Assembly (NCBI RefSeq): GCF_017876435.1
Contig: NZ_JAGIOA010000001.1
Location: 806,001-870,000, forward strand
Source: Microbacterium phyllosphaerae
Lineage (GTDB): Bacteria > Actinomycetota > Actinomycetes > Actinomycetales > Microbacteriaceae
Reading direction: 5' to 3'
Length of the DNA: 64,000 bases
Shown here: positions 27,287 through 34,892 of the stretch, piece after piece
Numbering within the stretch: the stretch's first letter is position 1
Layout: each line of letters begins with the position of its first letter
Notes under the pieces: model-generated
Databases searched by the model: none
Told to the model about the DNA's origin: nothing
The model's input: the letters and a program-made list of their open reading frames with translations, nothing else
Made by a program: the position numbers and the translations under genes

Positions 27287-29230
27287 CTACCGGGGGTCGA
27301 TGCTGTCATCGATCGCCAAGTCTCTCCGTATGCGTTCGACCATTTCGCGATGATGGCGGACGAGCTGCTCGTCGCTCCAACCTTGTTCGCGAGTGGTCTC
27401 AGCCATCAGGTGGAGCTTCGCGCTCTGGGCTTCGATCGTCGAACGGAAGTTCTCGGCCTTCGCTCTCGGAAGAGAGTTGCTGAACTTCGAGTTCGCTCCG
27501 ACGCTCACAAGGGCGAGATTGCCGATCAGATTGAGATTCTCGGGGGACACCACCGCACCGCTCTGATGCTCATCGGGGCGCTGCGGGTAGAAGTGTTCGA
27601 TCGAGTTGCGGAACGAGAATCGGAAGTCCCGCTGAGGTGCATCACGTAGTAGGAGGTAGTCCAGATATGTGAAGACGATTCGGGGGATGTCGAAGCCTTG
27701 CGGTTGCGCGGACACGGGAAAAGCCTCCCGGACCCTTGCGCGGGCATAGTCCTGCAGAAGCCCCGCGAGGTCGCTCCCGGCGAGGGGCGAGCCAGCGGCC
27801 GCTGCCGATCGCAGTACGCGCGTGATCCAATGCATCGTGCGTGGCGACGTGTAAGTCACGCGAAGCATCGATTCCAGCAGCACGATGCCGCTCGTCGTCT
27901 CGTCGACATCTCCACTCGCCTCGGCGTCTGAGGCGCCCTTCGAGAAGGAATTGATGTAGCCAGCCAGATGGCGCCCTTTGGAACTCCGGCGTATCAAGCG
28001 CTGCACCGACCAGTCTCCGTCGTCGTTCGCGGTCGCCGTGAATTGCCGCTTCAGCACGAGATTGTCGAAGATGTTCCTGCAGATGAGCAGAGTGACCGCG
28101 AACTTTCGTACCCACTGTTCTGCCGCGGCGCCGGGGACAGCCTCCTCGAATCGTCCGATCAGCCTTTTGTCGTCGAGTTGGCCCTCGAGCTCGTCCTCGC
28201 CGCCCTCCATGACCTTGAGTGCATGGAGCAGGAAGGCGGGGAAATCGATCGTCGAACGGAAGCGGACGTTGTCGACGTCCTCGCCGTGGTCCTGTTGTCC
28301 CCTCATCGAGTATGCGTGCAGCGCTTCGTCGAGGGACATCTGGGACGGGCTAGGGGGTGGCGCCTCGGCGGAGGTTCCCATGGAGGAAGCACGTGCGTCG
28401 CACAGCTCAGCAAAAGTCCGCTTCGACAACCACGACCAGTCATCCCCGAAGATCACCGTGCGCAGGTCGGGTTTGCCGCGGGTGAGAGACATCTGAACAT
28501 ATGAGTCCATGTCGGCGCACGCATCCCAGATCCACGCGAAGCACGACTGCTCGGACGGCTCCGGCAGTCGGCTCATCAGTCGAGCCTTGACGATATCAAC
28601 CTGCTGGAGCTGCTGCCCACGCGTGTTCATGACTTCGAAGTAACGGTTCAGATCCGTCTCCTTCGGCAGCTCGGCCCGTACAAGCGTGACCTTCCGGCAC
28701 AGGTAGTCGGCGAATGCGGTCAACGCATCGGGGGAGCGAAGCGTCGGATGCTGCTTGATGAACTGCTGGATGACGTTGAAGCCCTCGTGGATGCCAGTGT
28801 CTTCGCGAGCTGCGAAGTCGTGTGTCGAGATCGTGGCGGCGTTGCGGGCTACCCGACGCAGCGCTTCCGCGGCGCGGGGGCGTGACTCATACCGCAGTCG
28901 ATCCGTGTGTGTGTCAGAAGTCAACGCCCGACTCTCCGTCAGGAAGCTGAGAAGGAGGTGGAGGGTGGTGAGACGTTGTTGGCCATCTATCACTTCGAAG
29001 TCGGGTGAGATCGAGGGACGGGCTGTGACGATGAGGTTCCCAAGGAAGTAGCCGGCGTCAGGGTCCGAGTCGACCTCGGAAGCCGCGTCTTGGATGTCAC
29101 TGATCAGCTGTTCGATCTGCGGCGCGCGCCAGGCGTAGTTTCGCTGGTAGACGGGCACGGTGTAGACGGTGTCGTCGGTGAATAGCTCCCCCACAGTCAA
29201 GAGACGCGCGTTGAGTTCACCTGTGCTCAT
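27287..29230 (-). CDS. GmrSD-like DUF262 + DUF1524 (HNH) restriction protein
   Basis: 647 residues. The N-terminal DUF262 domain has VPVYQRNYAW (25-34) and the family hallmark IDGQQRLTTL (81-90). This ParB-like fold hydrolyses NTP in GmrS. The C-terminal part has SIEHFYPQ (near 540-547) and a later IGNLALVSVGANSKFSN segment, the DUF1524 HNH nuclease seen in GmrD and SspE. Such fusions are type IV restriction enzymes that attack modified phage DNA. Its ATG overlaps the stop of the preceding DUF262 gene (ATGA), so the pair likely acts as one system. Which DNA modification it detects cannot be read from the sequence. Confidence 0.85.
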   Translation of the reverse strand: MSTGELNARLLTVGELFTDDTVYTVPVYQRNYAWRAPQIEQLISDIQDAASEVDSDPDAGYFLGNLIVTARPSISPDFEVIDGQQRLTTLHLLLSFLTESRALTSDTHTDRLRYESRPRAAEALRRVARNAATISTHDFAAREDTGIHEGFNVIQQFIKQHPTLRSPDALTAFADYLCRKVTLVRAELPKETDLNRYFEVMNTRGQQLQQVDIVKARLMSRLPEPSEQSCFAWIWDACADMDSYVQMSLTRGKPDLRTVIFGDDWSWLSKRTFAELCDARASSMGTSAEAPPPSPSQMSLDEALHAYSMRGQQDHGEDVDNVRFRSTIDFPAFLLHALKVMEGGEDELEGQLDDKRLIGRFEEAVPGAAAEQWVRKFAVTLLICRNIFDNLVLKRQFTATANDDGDWSVQRLIRRSSKGRHLAGYINSFSKGASDAEASGDVDETTSGIVLLESMLRVTYTSPRTMHWITRVLRSAAAAGSPLAGSDLAGLLQDYARARVREAFPVSAQPQGFDIPRIVFTYLDYLLLRDAPQRDFRFSFRNSIEHFYPQRPDEHQSGAVVSPENLNLIGNLALVSVGANSKFSNSLPRAKAENFRSTIEAQSAKLHLMAETTREQGWSDEQLVRHHREMVERIRRDLAIDDSIDPR

Positions 29231-30543
29231 GTGCGAGGTACTCCGTTCACGATCGTGGTCAGCGTGCTCTCGTGATCGGGCTGGTAGGCGTCCGCTTCGA
29301 CGACGATGCCCGCGATCGATGCGGGGGACGCGCCGCTTCGAAGCTGAATGAATGGCGCCTCGAACGACCGGGCGTGGTTGTCGATGGATCGGAATTGCAC
29401 GCGGAGGTGCTTGACTCGCAGCGAATACGCCCAGGAGAACAGGCTGGCGCCAACAGCCTCCAACTCTGTATCTCCGTACCTGTTCGAGTAGTAGAGCAAC
29501 GCTGCCAGGTAGAGCTCGGCCACATAGCGGTATCGGCTGCGAGATGGGAGTTCAGAGAGAGCACGCCGACCGTCGAGCTCTTCCTGGAGCAGCGCCCGGT
29601 CGTACAGCGCGTAATCTGACAGGTCGCCGATGTGCGCGACGACCGCGAGATCCTTCAGCTCTTCCAGCATGAACGTCACCATCTCGAAGAACGGCTTTCC
29701 GGCGACGATCGGTGCATCGAGTTGAAAGCGCGTGCGAGCGATGTCCCGCCTTATCGCGTGGCTGTTCACGTCGCTCAGTGCCGTCAGCAGCGGGATCGCG
29801 GCTTGCGCGGCGAGATGGTAACGCTCGCTCGGTGAAGCTGAGCCGCGCGCCGAAATCCCCTTGAACAAGCCTATGTCGCGGGCTGTAAACGTGGTTGCAC
29901 TCTGGCCGCGCGACCACCGGGCGATTCGGTAGAGGTATGTCGAAAAGAGCCTGTCGAGCTCTTCGGACGCCACCGATTCCCATGTTTCGACGACTGCGGC
30001 TTTCATCGCGTCGGACTCGGCGCGCATCTCGCGAAGGTGGTGCGCCTTGAGGAGGTCGTGCGGTGCGAGCGGCTTGCCGCGGTAATTCTGCGAGTCGAAG
30101 ACTCGAAATGCCTCGTCGGGGTCGTCGGTCTCGACTCGCACGATCTGGCAAAGATCTTGGACGAAGGCAGCGAAGCCCGGCGGAGTCGAACCGAGCCGCT
30201 TCTGCAGTGCCCGCCATACCCGCGACACTGCGGTGTCACCTTCTTCGATCGTCAACTTCGCGCATGGGGCCGTGATCGCGAGCATCATCCGAATCGTGAG
30301 CAGTCGTTGCTGACCATCCACGACCATGAGCGTGCCATCGTCATCGTGGAGGATGATCGAGCCGAGAACGTACGGGATCTCGGCGCGTTGTGGGTCATGG
30401 AGTGCCTCCATCACATCATCGACCAGCTGCAGCGCAGTTGAGGGTTCCCAGCTGTAGGGGCGCTGATACTCGGGGATGAAGAGCTTTTCTGCGAGGAGTT
30501 CACCCACCGAAGAGACACGAACGTTGTCGACTTTGATTGCCAT
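29227..30543 (-). CDS. DUF262-domain protein, partner of the downstream DUF262/HNH protein
   Basis: 438 residues. DUF262 hallmarks IPEYQRPYSW (23-32) and VVDGQQRLLT (75-84) are intact. The C-terminal half is helical and has no HNH motif that I can see, so nuclease activity would come from the coupled 647-residue partner. ATG 30543 is chosen because GGGAG lies 7 bases upstream; a 9-codon extension to 30570 lacks such a site. First gene of the cluster running down to 23052 or at least to 27287. Paired DUF262 genes are common in defence islands; the division of labour here is inferred. Confidence 0.8.
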   Translation of the reverse strand: MAIKVDNVRVSSVGELLAEKLFIPEYQRPYSWEPSTALQLVDDVMEALHDPQRAEIPYVLGSIILHDDDGTLMVVDGQQRLLTIRMMLAITAPCAKLTIEEGDTAVSRVWRALQKRLGSTPPGFAAFVQDLCQIVRVETDDPDEAFRVFDSQNYRGKPLAPHDLLKAHHLREMRAESDAMKAAVVETWESVASEELDRLFSTYLYRIARWSRGQSATTFTARDIGLFKGISARGSASPSERYHLAAQAAIPLLTALSDVNSHAIRRDIARTRFQLDAPIVAGKPFFEMVTFMLEELKDLAVVAHIGDLSDYALYDRALLQEELDGRRALSELPSRSRYRYVAELYLAALLYYSNRYGDTELEAVGASLFSWAYSLRVKHLRVQFRSIDNHARSFEAPFIQLRSGASPASIAGIVVEADAYQPDHESTLTTIVNGVPRT

Positions 30544-30834
30544 GTGATTCTCCCTCGACCGCACGCACACGTTCAGGACTATTTGCGTGTCACATAATGC
30601 TCACGCACGCCGCCTTCGGAGCCAGCCAGCGAGGTCGGTGTCGCGGCGACTTCGGTTTCCGAATTCTTGGGTCAGCATAGGGGATCGGTGGATGCCGTCA
30701 TGCGATGAAGGCCACGACGATGCTGTCGCCGTCACATGCGCTATTCGACGCGTGAGCGGCAGGATCGGGTCGCTATGCTCAGGTTGATATATCGGGAACC
30801 GCTGGGGTCAGGAGCCTGTATGGAGGAGCGCACA
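30544..30834. promoter_or_regulatory. Divergent intergenic region at the edge of the defence cluster
   Basis: 291 bases without a gene, between the DUF262 cluster (minus) and the small membrane-protein pair (plus). TATGCT at 30774-30779 is a good -10 for the plus side. The part next to 30543 is comparatively A/T-rich (TTATGTGACACG and CAAATAGTCC on the minus strand) and probably holds the DUF262 promoter. No repeat or tRNA that could mark an integration site is visible. Confidence 0.45.
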
Positions 30835-31191
30835 ATGTGGCGCACATGGAAGCCCTACGCGGTGTTGGCGGTCCTCGCGATTGGCGGTATCTGGTGGTGG
30901 AACGCGCAATCGCCATTCGCGACGCTGCAGGACGGCTCTTACAGCTGCACGGGCGTCTACGTGAACGAAGACAGCAAGTACGAGATCCTCGTCGATTCGG
31001 CGGGCCAGCGTTACTCGGGCACAGCACGAGTCGAGGGTGGCGAGCTCGTCGAACTCGCTGGTGCCACCCCTCTGACGACAACGCAGATCTCCAGGCTGAT
31101 GCTGAAGTCGACGGGCACGACGAAGTTCCATGTCACCGACGACCCGGCCACCAAAATGTACAACGCTATCGCCTGCGAACTCGCGGGCTGA
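30835..31191 (+). CDS. Small membrane-anchored protein A (WWWNAQ leader)
   Basis: 118 residues. A short basic start is followed by one hydrophobic helix ending in AIGGIWWWNAQ, then a roughly 90-residue external domain with two cysteines (YSCTG and the C-terminal IACEL) that may form a disulfide. ATG 30835 is preceded by GGAGGAG at 6 bases; ATG 30820 is also possible. The next gene starts two bases after its stop and has nearly the same leader helix. It resembles DUF4333-type envelope proteins in size and layout, but I do not recognise the family. Confidence 0.65.
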   Translation: MWRTWKPYAVLAVLAIGGIWWWNAQSPFATLQDGSYSCTGVYVNEDSKYEILVDSAGQRYSGTARVEGGELVELAGATPLTTTQISRLMLKSTGTTKFHVTDDPATKMYNAIACELAG

Positions 31192-31193
31192 TC

Positions 31194-31871
31194 ATGGCCG
31201 AGTCGGAGAAGAACTGGACGCCGTGGATCGTCATAGGCGCGCTCGCCATCGGCGGCGTGTGGTGGTGGAATGCTCAGGCAGACGACCGGCAACCGTCTCA
31301 CGCAGCACCGGACAGCTGCCAGGAGGTGTTCGACGCCGCGCTCAGCCAGGAACGCGCGGGAGATACGGCGGGGAGCATCGGCGAGAAGATCGACTGGCTC
31401 AACAGCTCGTGCCCTGAGGAGTACGACGCTCTTGTCGGATACATCTCGTCGAAGGGATCGATCGCTCAGTTCGGCGCTGACGCATGTGACGTCTGGGTCG
31501 ATCGGGTCGGTGAAGCCGCGACCGCGTTGCTCAGGGCAGATCAACTTTGCAGCGCGTCCGCTGCGGCGTCCGCGCAAGCTCCGTCCGACGGCAGCATCAG
31601 TTGGGACCAAGCCATCGCTCACGTGGGCGAGAGTCAGTATGTGTGCGGGCCGCTCGCCAGCATCCGCGGTTCCGACGACGACGTCTTCCTGAACCTCGGC
31701 CGCGACTATCCGGACGTCGCGCGCTTCACGATCGTCCTCTGGGACGTCGGAGGAGTCGAGTCGATTCCCTCCGGCACGGAGGTGTGCACCTCTGGAACGA
31801 TCACAAACTACGACGGCGCCGCTCAGATCGAACTCAACGATGTCAGCGCAGTCAAAGTCCGTGCCGACTGA
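31194..31871 (+). CDS. Small membrane-anchored protein B (WWWNAQ leader, OB-like tail)
   Basis: 225 residues. The N-terminus has a membrane helix ending in AIGGVWWWNAQ, almost identical to the preceding protein. A helical, cysteine-containing middle (DSCQEVFDAAL, NSSCPEE, DACDVW) follows, and the C-terminal 85 residues (VGESQYVCGPLASIRG, TEVCTSGTITNY) look like an OB-fold domain. It starts two bases after the upstream stop, so the two are one transcription unit. Likely located outside the membrane. Function unknown. Confidence 0.65.
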   Translation: MAESEKNWTPWIVIGALAIGGVWWWNAQADDRQPSHAAPDSCQEVFDAALSQERAGDTAGSIGEKIDWLNSSCPEEYDALVGYISSKGSIAQFGADACDVWVDRVGEAATALLRADQLCSASAAASAQAPSDGSISWDQAIAHVGESQYVCGPLASIRGSDDDVFLNLGRDYPDVARFTIVLWDVGGVESIPSGTEVCTSGTITNYDGAAQIELNDVSAVKVRAD

Positions 31872-31954
31872 CGATAGCCGCCCTTTCCTTCGTTGGCGTC
31901 ACACGAGGAGGTCAAGTCAACGCGGGTTGATTCGACCCCTCACGCATCGAAGGC

Positions 31955-32326
31955 TCAGTGCGCCTGCAGCACAGCCCAAGCGATCAGGCTGTCGATCCTC
32001 CTGACATCCGCGCCCTTCGAGAGCCTGACCTTGATGTGGCCGGCACGCGTCCAGAGCTCGATCTCGGAGTTCCAGTCGAGGGTGCCGGCGTTCTCAGACG
32101 ACCACATGTTGATGGCGCTGTAGGGCAGGGAGTAGATCTCAACTTTCTTGCCGGTGATCCGCTGCGCATCGCGGACGATCAGTCGCTTCGTAGTGAACGT
32201 CGCGGAGTCGCGGAACGTCTTGAAAGATGTGATCGGCTGTTCACCCTCAACGAGAAGCGAGTACACGTCGGGCGGAACGGGGATCTCCTGCTGAAGGGTC
32301 CAGACGAGGATTGGCGATGCTTCCAT
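31955..32326 (-). CDS. Bacterial PH-domain-like protein
   Basis: 123 residues. The stretch LLVEGEQPITSFKTFRDSA, then TTKRLIVRDAQ, KKVEIYSLPYSAINMW and the closing helix RIDSLIAWAVL match the YvbH/bPH_1-type bacterial PH domain (one beta barrel plus helix). Such proteins are cytosolic and of unknown role. It diverges from the HAD hydrolase gene, with 60 bases between the two starts. ATG 32326 has a weak GGAG just upstream. Confidence 0.65.
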   Translation of the reverse strand: MEASPILVWTLQQEIPVPPDVYSLLVEGEQPITSFKTFRDSATFTTKRLIVRDAQRITGKKVEIYSLPYSAINMWSSENAGTLDWNSEIELWTRAGHIKVRLSKGADVRRIDSLIAWAVLQAH

Positions 32327-32386
32327 GCTCCGATCATGGCGCAAGCGTCCCGCTCTCCTCGTCATGGTGCCCGCTATCGTGATCCG

Positions 32387-32983
32387 ATGCCTCCCATCCG
32401 CGCCGTGCTCTTCGACCTCGATGGTGTCGTCCGTCATTTCGACCCGGAGAACGTCACGGCGATCGAACGCTCTCACGACCTCGGCCCTGGGGCGATCGAA
32501 GCCATCGCTTTCGCCCCGCAACTCCTCGACCAGGTGACGACCGGGGCGATCTCCCGCCGCGAGTGGGTGCAACGTATCGGCGGCGCGCTGGGCAACGCTC
32601 AAGCCGCCGAGGCATGGGGAACTCAGCCGTTCCAGGCCGATGAGCAGGTCATCGATCTCGTCGACGATCTGCGGACTTTCGGCATCCGCACGGCGATCCT
32701 CACCAACGGCACTGACACGATCCCCGCCGAGATCGCATCCATGAATCTGGCCCCGCACTTCGAGGCGGTCTTCAACTCTGCCGAGATCGGCTGGACGAAG
32801 CCTGACGTGCGAGCGTTCCAGTACGTTCTCGACACCATGCAGCTCGCACCCGCCGAGGTCTTCTTTACCGATGACTCCGCCAGCAAGCTCGTTGGCGCAC
32901 GTGCGCTCGGCATGCCGACGCATCATTTCACTGGAGTGGAGAGCCTTCGCGATGCCCTGCGTCAGGCCGGGGTCCTGCGCTGA
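32387..32983 (+). CDS. HAD-superfamily hydrolase
   Basis: 198 residues. The HAD motifs are clear: motif I DLDGVV near residues 9-14 (only one aspartate pair member differs from DxDGT types), motif II ILTNGT near 104, the conserved lysine in GWTKPD near 138, and motif III FFTDDS near 162. A subfamily IA phosphatase with a helical cap. The substrate is unknown. TATCGT at 32375-32380 lies 6 bases before the ATG, so the transcript is probably leaderless. Confidence 0.85.
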   Translation: MPPIRAVLFDLDGVVRHFDPENVTAIERSHDLGPGAIEAIAFAPQLLDQVTTGAISRREWVQRIGGALGNAQAAEAWGTQPFQADEQVIDLVDDLRTFGIRTAILTNGTDTIPAEIASMNLAPHFEAVFNSAEIGWTKPDVRAFQYVLDTMQLAPAEVFFTDDSASKLVGARALGMPTHHFTGVESLRDALRQAGVLR

Positions 32984-33051
32984 CAAGCGGGCCAGACCGG
33001 AAGGCCGCTTCGCTAGGGTGGCCGGACACACCATGACCTGGAGGGATCACG

Positions 33052-33375
33052 ATGTCAGCTGAAGCGACCACCACATTCCACTCGAACGCCGATGCGGCGA
33101 CCACCGCAGCGGCCGTGCAGCGAGTTCTCGCTGAGAACAAGGCCAAGGTTCTCCACGAGAGCCCCGATGGCATGCAGATCGACTTCCAGACCCGCAAGAC
33201 GATGCTCAACTGGGAGCTCCTCGGCCGCGCGATCACGACCCCCGCGGAATCCGGGTCTGATGTGCAGCTCACACTCAACGTGCACCACAATCGTCCGCCG
33301 GCACTGCTCGACGGCAAGAAGAACAAGAAGGCTGTCGAGAAGCTCGCGGCGCAGATCCAGGCAGCCATCGGCTGA
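33052..33375 (+). CDS. Hypothetical protein
   Basis: 107 residues, mixed alpha/beta, with a lysine-rich patch (LLDGKKNKKAVEK) near the C-terminus and no membrane segment. GGAGGG sits 6 bases before ATG 33052 and TAGGGT at 33014-33019 is a plausible -10. The arrangement helix, strands, basic helix resembles small SRPBCC or polyketide-cyclase-like fragments, but I cannot assign a family. Confidence 0.6.
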   Translation: MSAEATTTFHSNADAATTAAAVQRVLAENKAKVLHESPDGMQIDFQTRKTMLNWELLGRAITTPAESGSDVQLTLNVHHNRPPALLDGKKNKKAVEKLAAQIQAAIG

Positions 33376-33477
33376 CGGATGGCGTGAGTCGATCGCCGTT
33401 TGATGGATGCCGATGTACTGCTTCACGCAGCGGCGCGTCCGGGCTGGGGGCGGCTGTTGGGTGGGTACGGTCATCCC

Positions 33478-33684
33478 GTGCAACTCAGATCCCTCGCAGA
33501 CGTCCTCACCGCCCTCACCACATACGCCTGGGAGTTCGCGTCGCGGCTCCGCTCGTTCGACGACGAGATTCGACCCGTCACCAAGTCGAAGAAGCGCACG
33601 ATCGCCGGGATGCGGTTCCGCGACAGCTCGAACCTCACCTGGGCGCGCGACGAGACCGGCATCCTTGTGACGGCAGCGAGCTGA
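33478..33684 (+). CDS. Small hypothetical protein with a leaderless start
   Basis: 68 residues from a GTG start: basic in the middle (KSKKRTIAG) and ending near WARDETGILVTAAS. The support is TACGGT at 33466-33471 exactly 6 bases before the GTG, the leaderless pattern used by several other genes here. No family recognised. A longer reading from ATG 33400 is possible but has no visible start signal. Confidence 0.4.
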   Translation: MQLRSLADVLTALTTYAWEFASRLRSFDDEIRPVTKSKKRTIAGMRFRDSSNLTWARDETGILVTAAS

Positions 33685-33737
33685 TGGTCCACGAGGCGAG
33701 GCTGCACGCAATCCCCAAGCTGTCGTCGGGGACTGTC

Positions 33738-34430
33738 ATGATTGACGCCATGACCACCTCGATGCTCGACAGGGCGATCTACTCCTATTCGGACGTCGAT
33801 CGTCTCGTTGGCCTGCATGGCGGTACTGCCCGGCGCTGGCTCGATGGGTACTCGAGGGCGGGGAAGTTCTACGAGCCGATCCTTCGCGAAGCCTCGACGG
33901 GAACCGAGGTCGTCACCTGGGGCGAGATGGTCGAGGCTCGACTCCTTGCCGAGTTCCGAAGCCGCGACGTCACCGTTCAGAAACTGCGTCCGGCGATCGA
34001 GCAGCTTCGAGAGCGGTTCGGACGTTACCCACTCGCGCTCGCACAGCCGTTCCTCGAAGTCGAAGGCAGAGAGCTCGTGCAGATCGTCCAGGAAGAGGTC
34101 GGACTGGACCGGTCCCTTCAGCTCGTCGTGGTGCGCAACGGACAGAGCATGCTCACCGCTGCGACCGAGCGATTCAGCGGCGCTGTGAAGTACGTGGACG
34201 GCGCCGCAGGCAGCATCCAGCCCGATCCGCGCACCCCGTTCGTCGTCATGGATCCTGCGCGCACTTTCGGTCAGCCCGCGGTCCGCAACGTGCGTACCGA
34301 AGTCCTCGCCGGCGATTACAAAGCCGGCAGCTCGCGCGATGAGCTCGCCGACCTCTACGAACTGACTCTCGACCAGGTCGACGAGGCGTTGCGCTTCGAA
34401 CTCATCGTCGGCAGCGACCGAGCAGCCTGA
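33738..34430 (+). CDS. Antitoxin of a VapBC45-type module (HTH + DUF433)
   Basis: 230 residues. The N-terminal part is MerR-like (YSYSDVDRLVGLHGGTARRW), the middle is helical, and the C-terminal 70 residues form a DUF433-like winged domain (ready motif DYKAGSSRDELADLYELT). Size and order match the VapB45 antitoxin of Mycobacterium tuberculosis (Rv2018). It probably neutralises the downstream PIN-like protein and represses its own promoter. The start 33738 follows GGGGA by 5 bases; ATG 33750 is an alternative. The toxin ATG shares one base with its stop codon (TGATG). Confidence 0.75.
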   Translation: MIDAMTTSMLDRAIYSYSDVDRLVGLHGGTARRWLDGYSRAGKFYEPILREASTGTEVVTWGEMVEARLLAEFRSRDVTVQKLRPAIEQLRERFGRYPLALAQPFLEVEGRELVQIVQEEVGLDRSLQLVVVRNGQSMLTAATERFSGAVKYVDGAAGSIQPDPRTPFVVMDPARTFGQPAVRNVRTEVLAGDYKAGSSRDELADLYELTLDQVDEALRFELIVGSDRAA

Positions 34431-34846
34431 TGACTCCGTTCTCGCCGGTGTACTTCGCGGACGAGAACACGCTGGGCCTGGCGAAGGTGCTACGACGCTC
34501 CGGGCGCAGCGACTTCCTGTCTCCCGGGCATCCGGATCTGCCCGAGGTGCCGCTCGGTGCTCTCGATCTCGAGTGGATGCCGATCGTCGGGGCGCGAGGC
34601 TTTGTCGTCGTCACACGCGACCGACGCATCCGAACTCGTCCCGCCGAGCTTGCCGCCTACCGTGAGCACGGAATCCGATCGGTGTGGATCGGCGCCAAGA
34701 GGGACATGCGACCGGAGGAGCAGGCCGCTCTGTTCCTGCGCCACGAGGAGCGGATCGTGAAGGAGATCATCAAACGAGGTGCCGGGCCCTGGGCGCTCTC
34801 GCTGAACGTGACGGGACCGCGTCCGATGCACCTGGGCGAAGCTTGA
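34430..34846 (+). CDS. VapC45-type PIN-like toxin
   Basis: 138 residues, the same length as VapC45. PIN/Mut7-C-like acidic residues are visible: VYFADENTLG at the start (Asp/Glu), ALDLEWM in the middle and FVVVTRDRRI near residue 62. Such proteins are metal-dependent RNases held inactive by the antitoxin encoded just upstream, with which it overlaps by one base. The C-terminal helix carries KRGAGPWALSLN. It ends beside the tandem palindromes at 34845. Confidence 0.75.
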   Translation: MTPFSPVYFADENTLGLAKVLRRSGRSDFLSPGHPDLPEVPLGALDLEWMPIVGARGFVVVTRDRRIRTRPAELAAYREHGIRSVWIGAKRDMRPEEQAALFLRHEERIVKEIIKRGAGPWALSLNVTGPRPMHLGEA

Positions 34847-34892
34847 TCTACCTGGGTAGATCACTGGACTGCGATCTACCCGGGTAGATCGC
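34845..34892. terminator. Two tandem palindromes with the same arms between convergent genes
   Basis: GATCTACC-TG-GGTAGATC at 34845-34862 and the perfect 22-base palindrome at 34871-34892 (arms GCGATCTACCC) share the core GATCTACC/GGTAGATC. The first begins inside the toxin stop codon, and the second ends at the stop of the SulP gene. The position suggests a two-way terminator, although no T-run follows. Confidence 0.55.
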
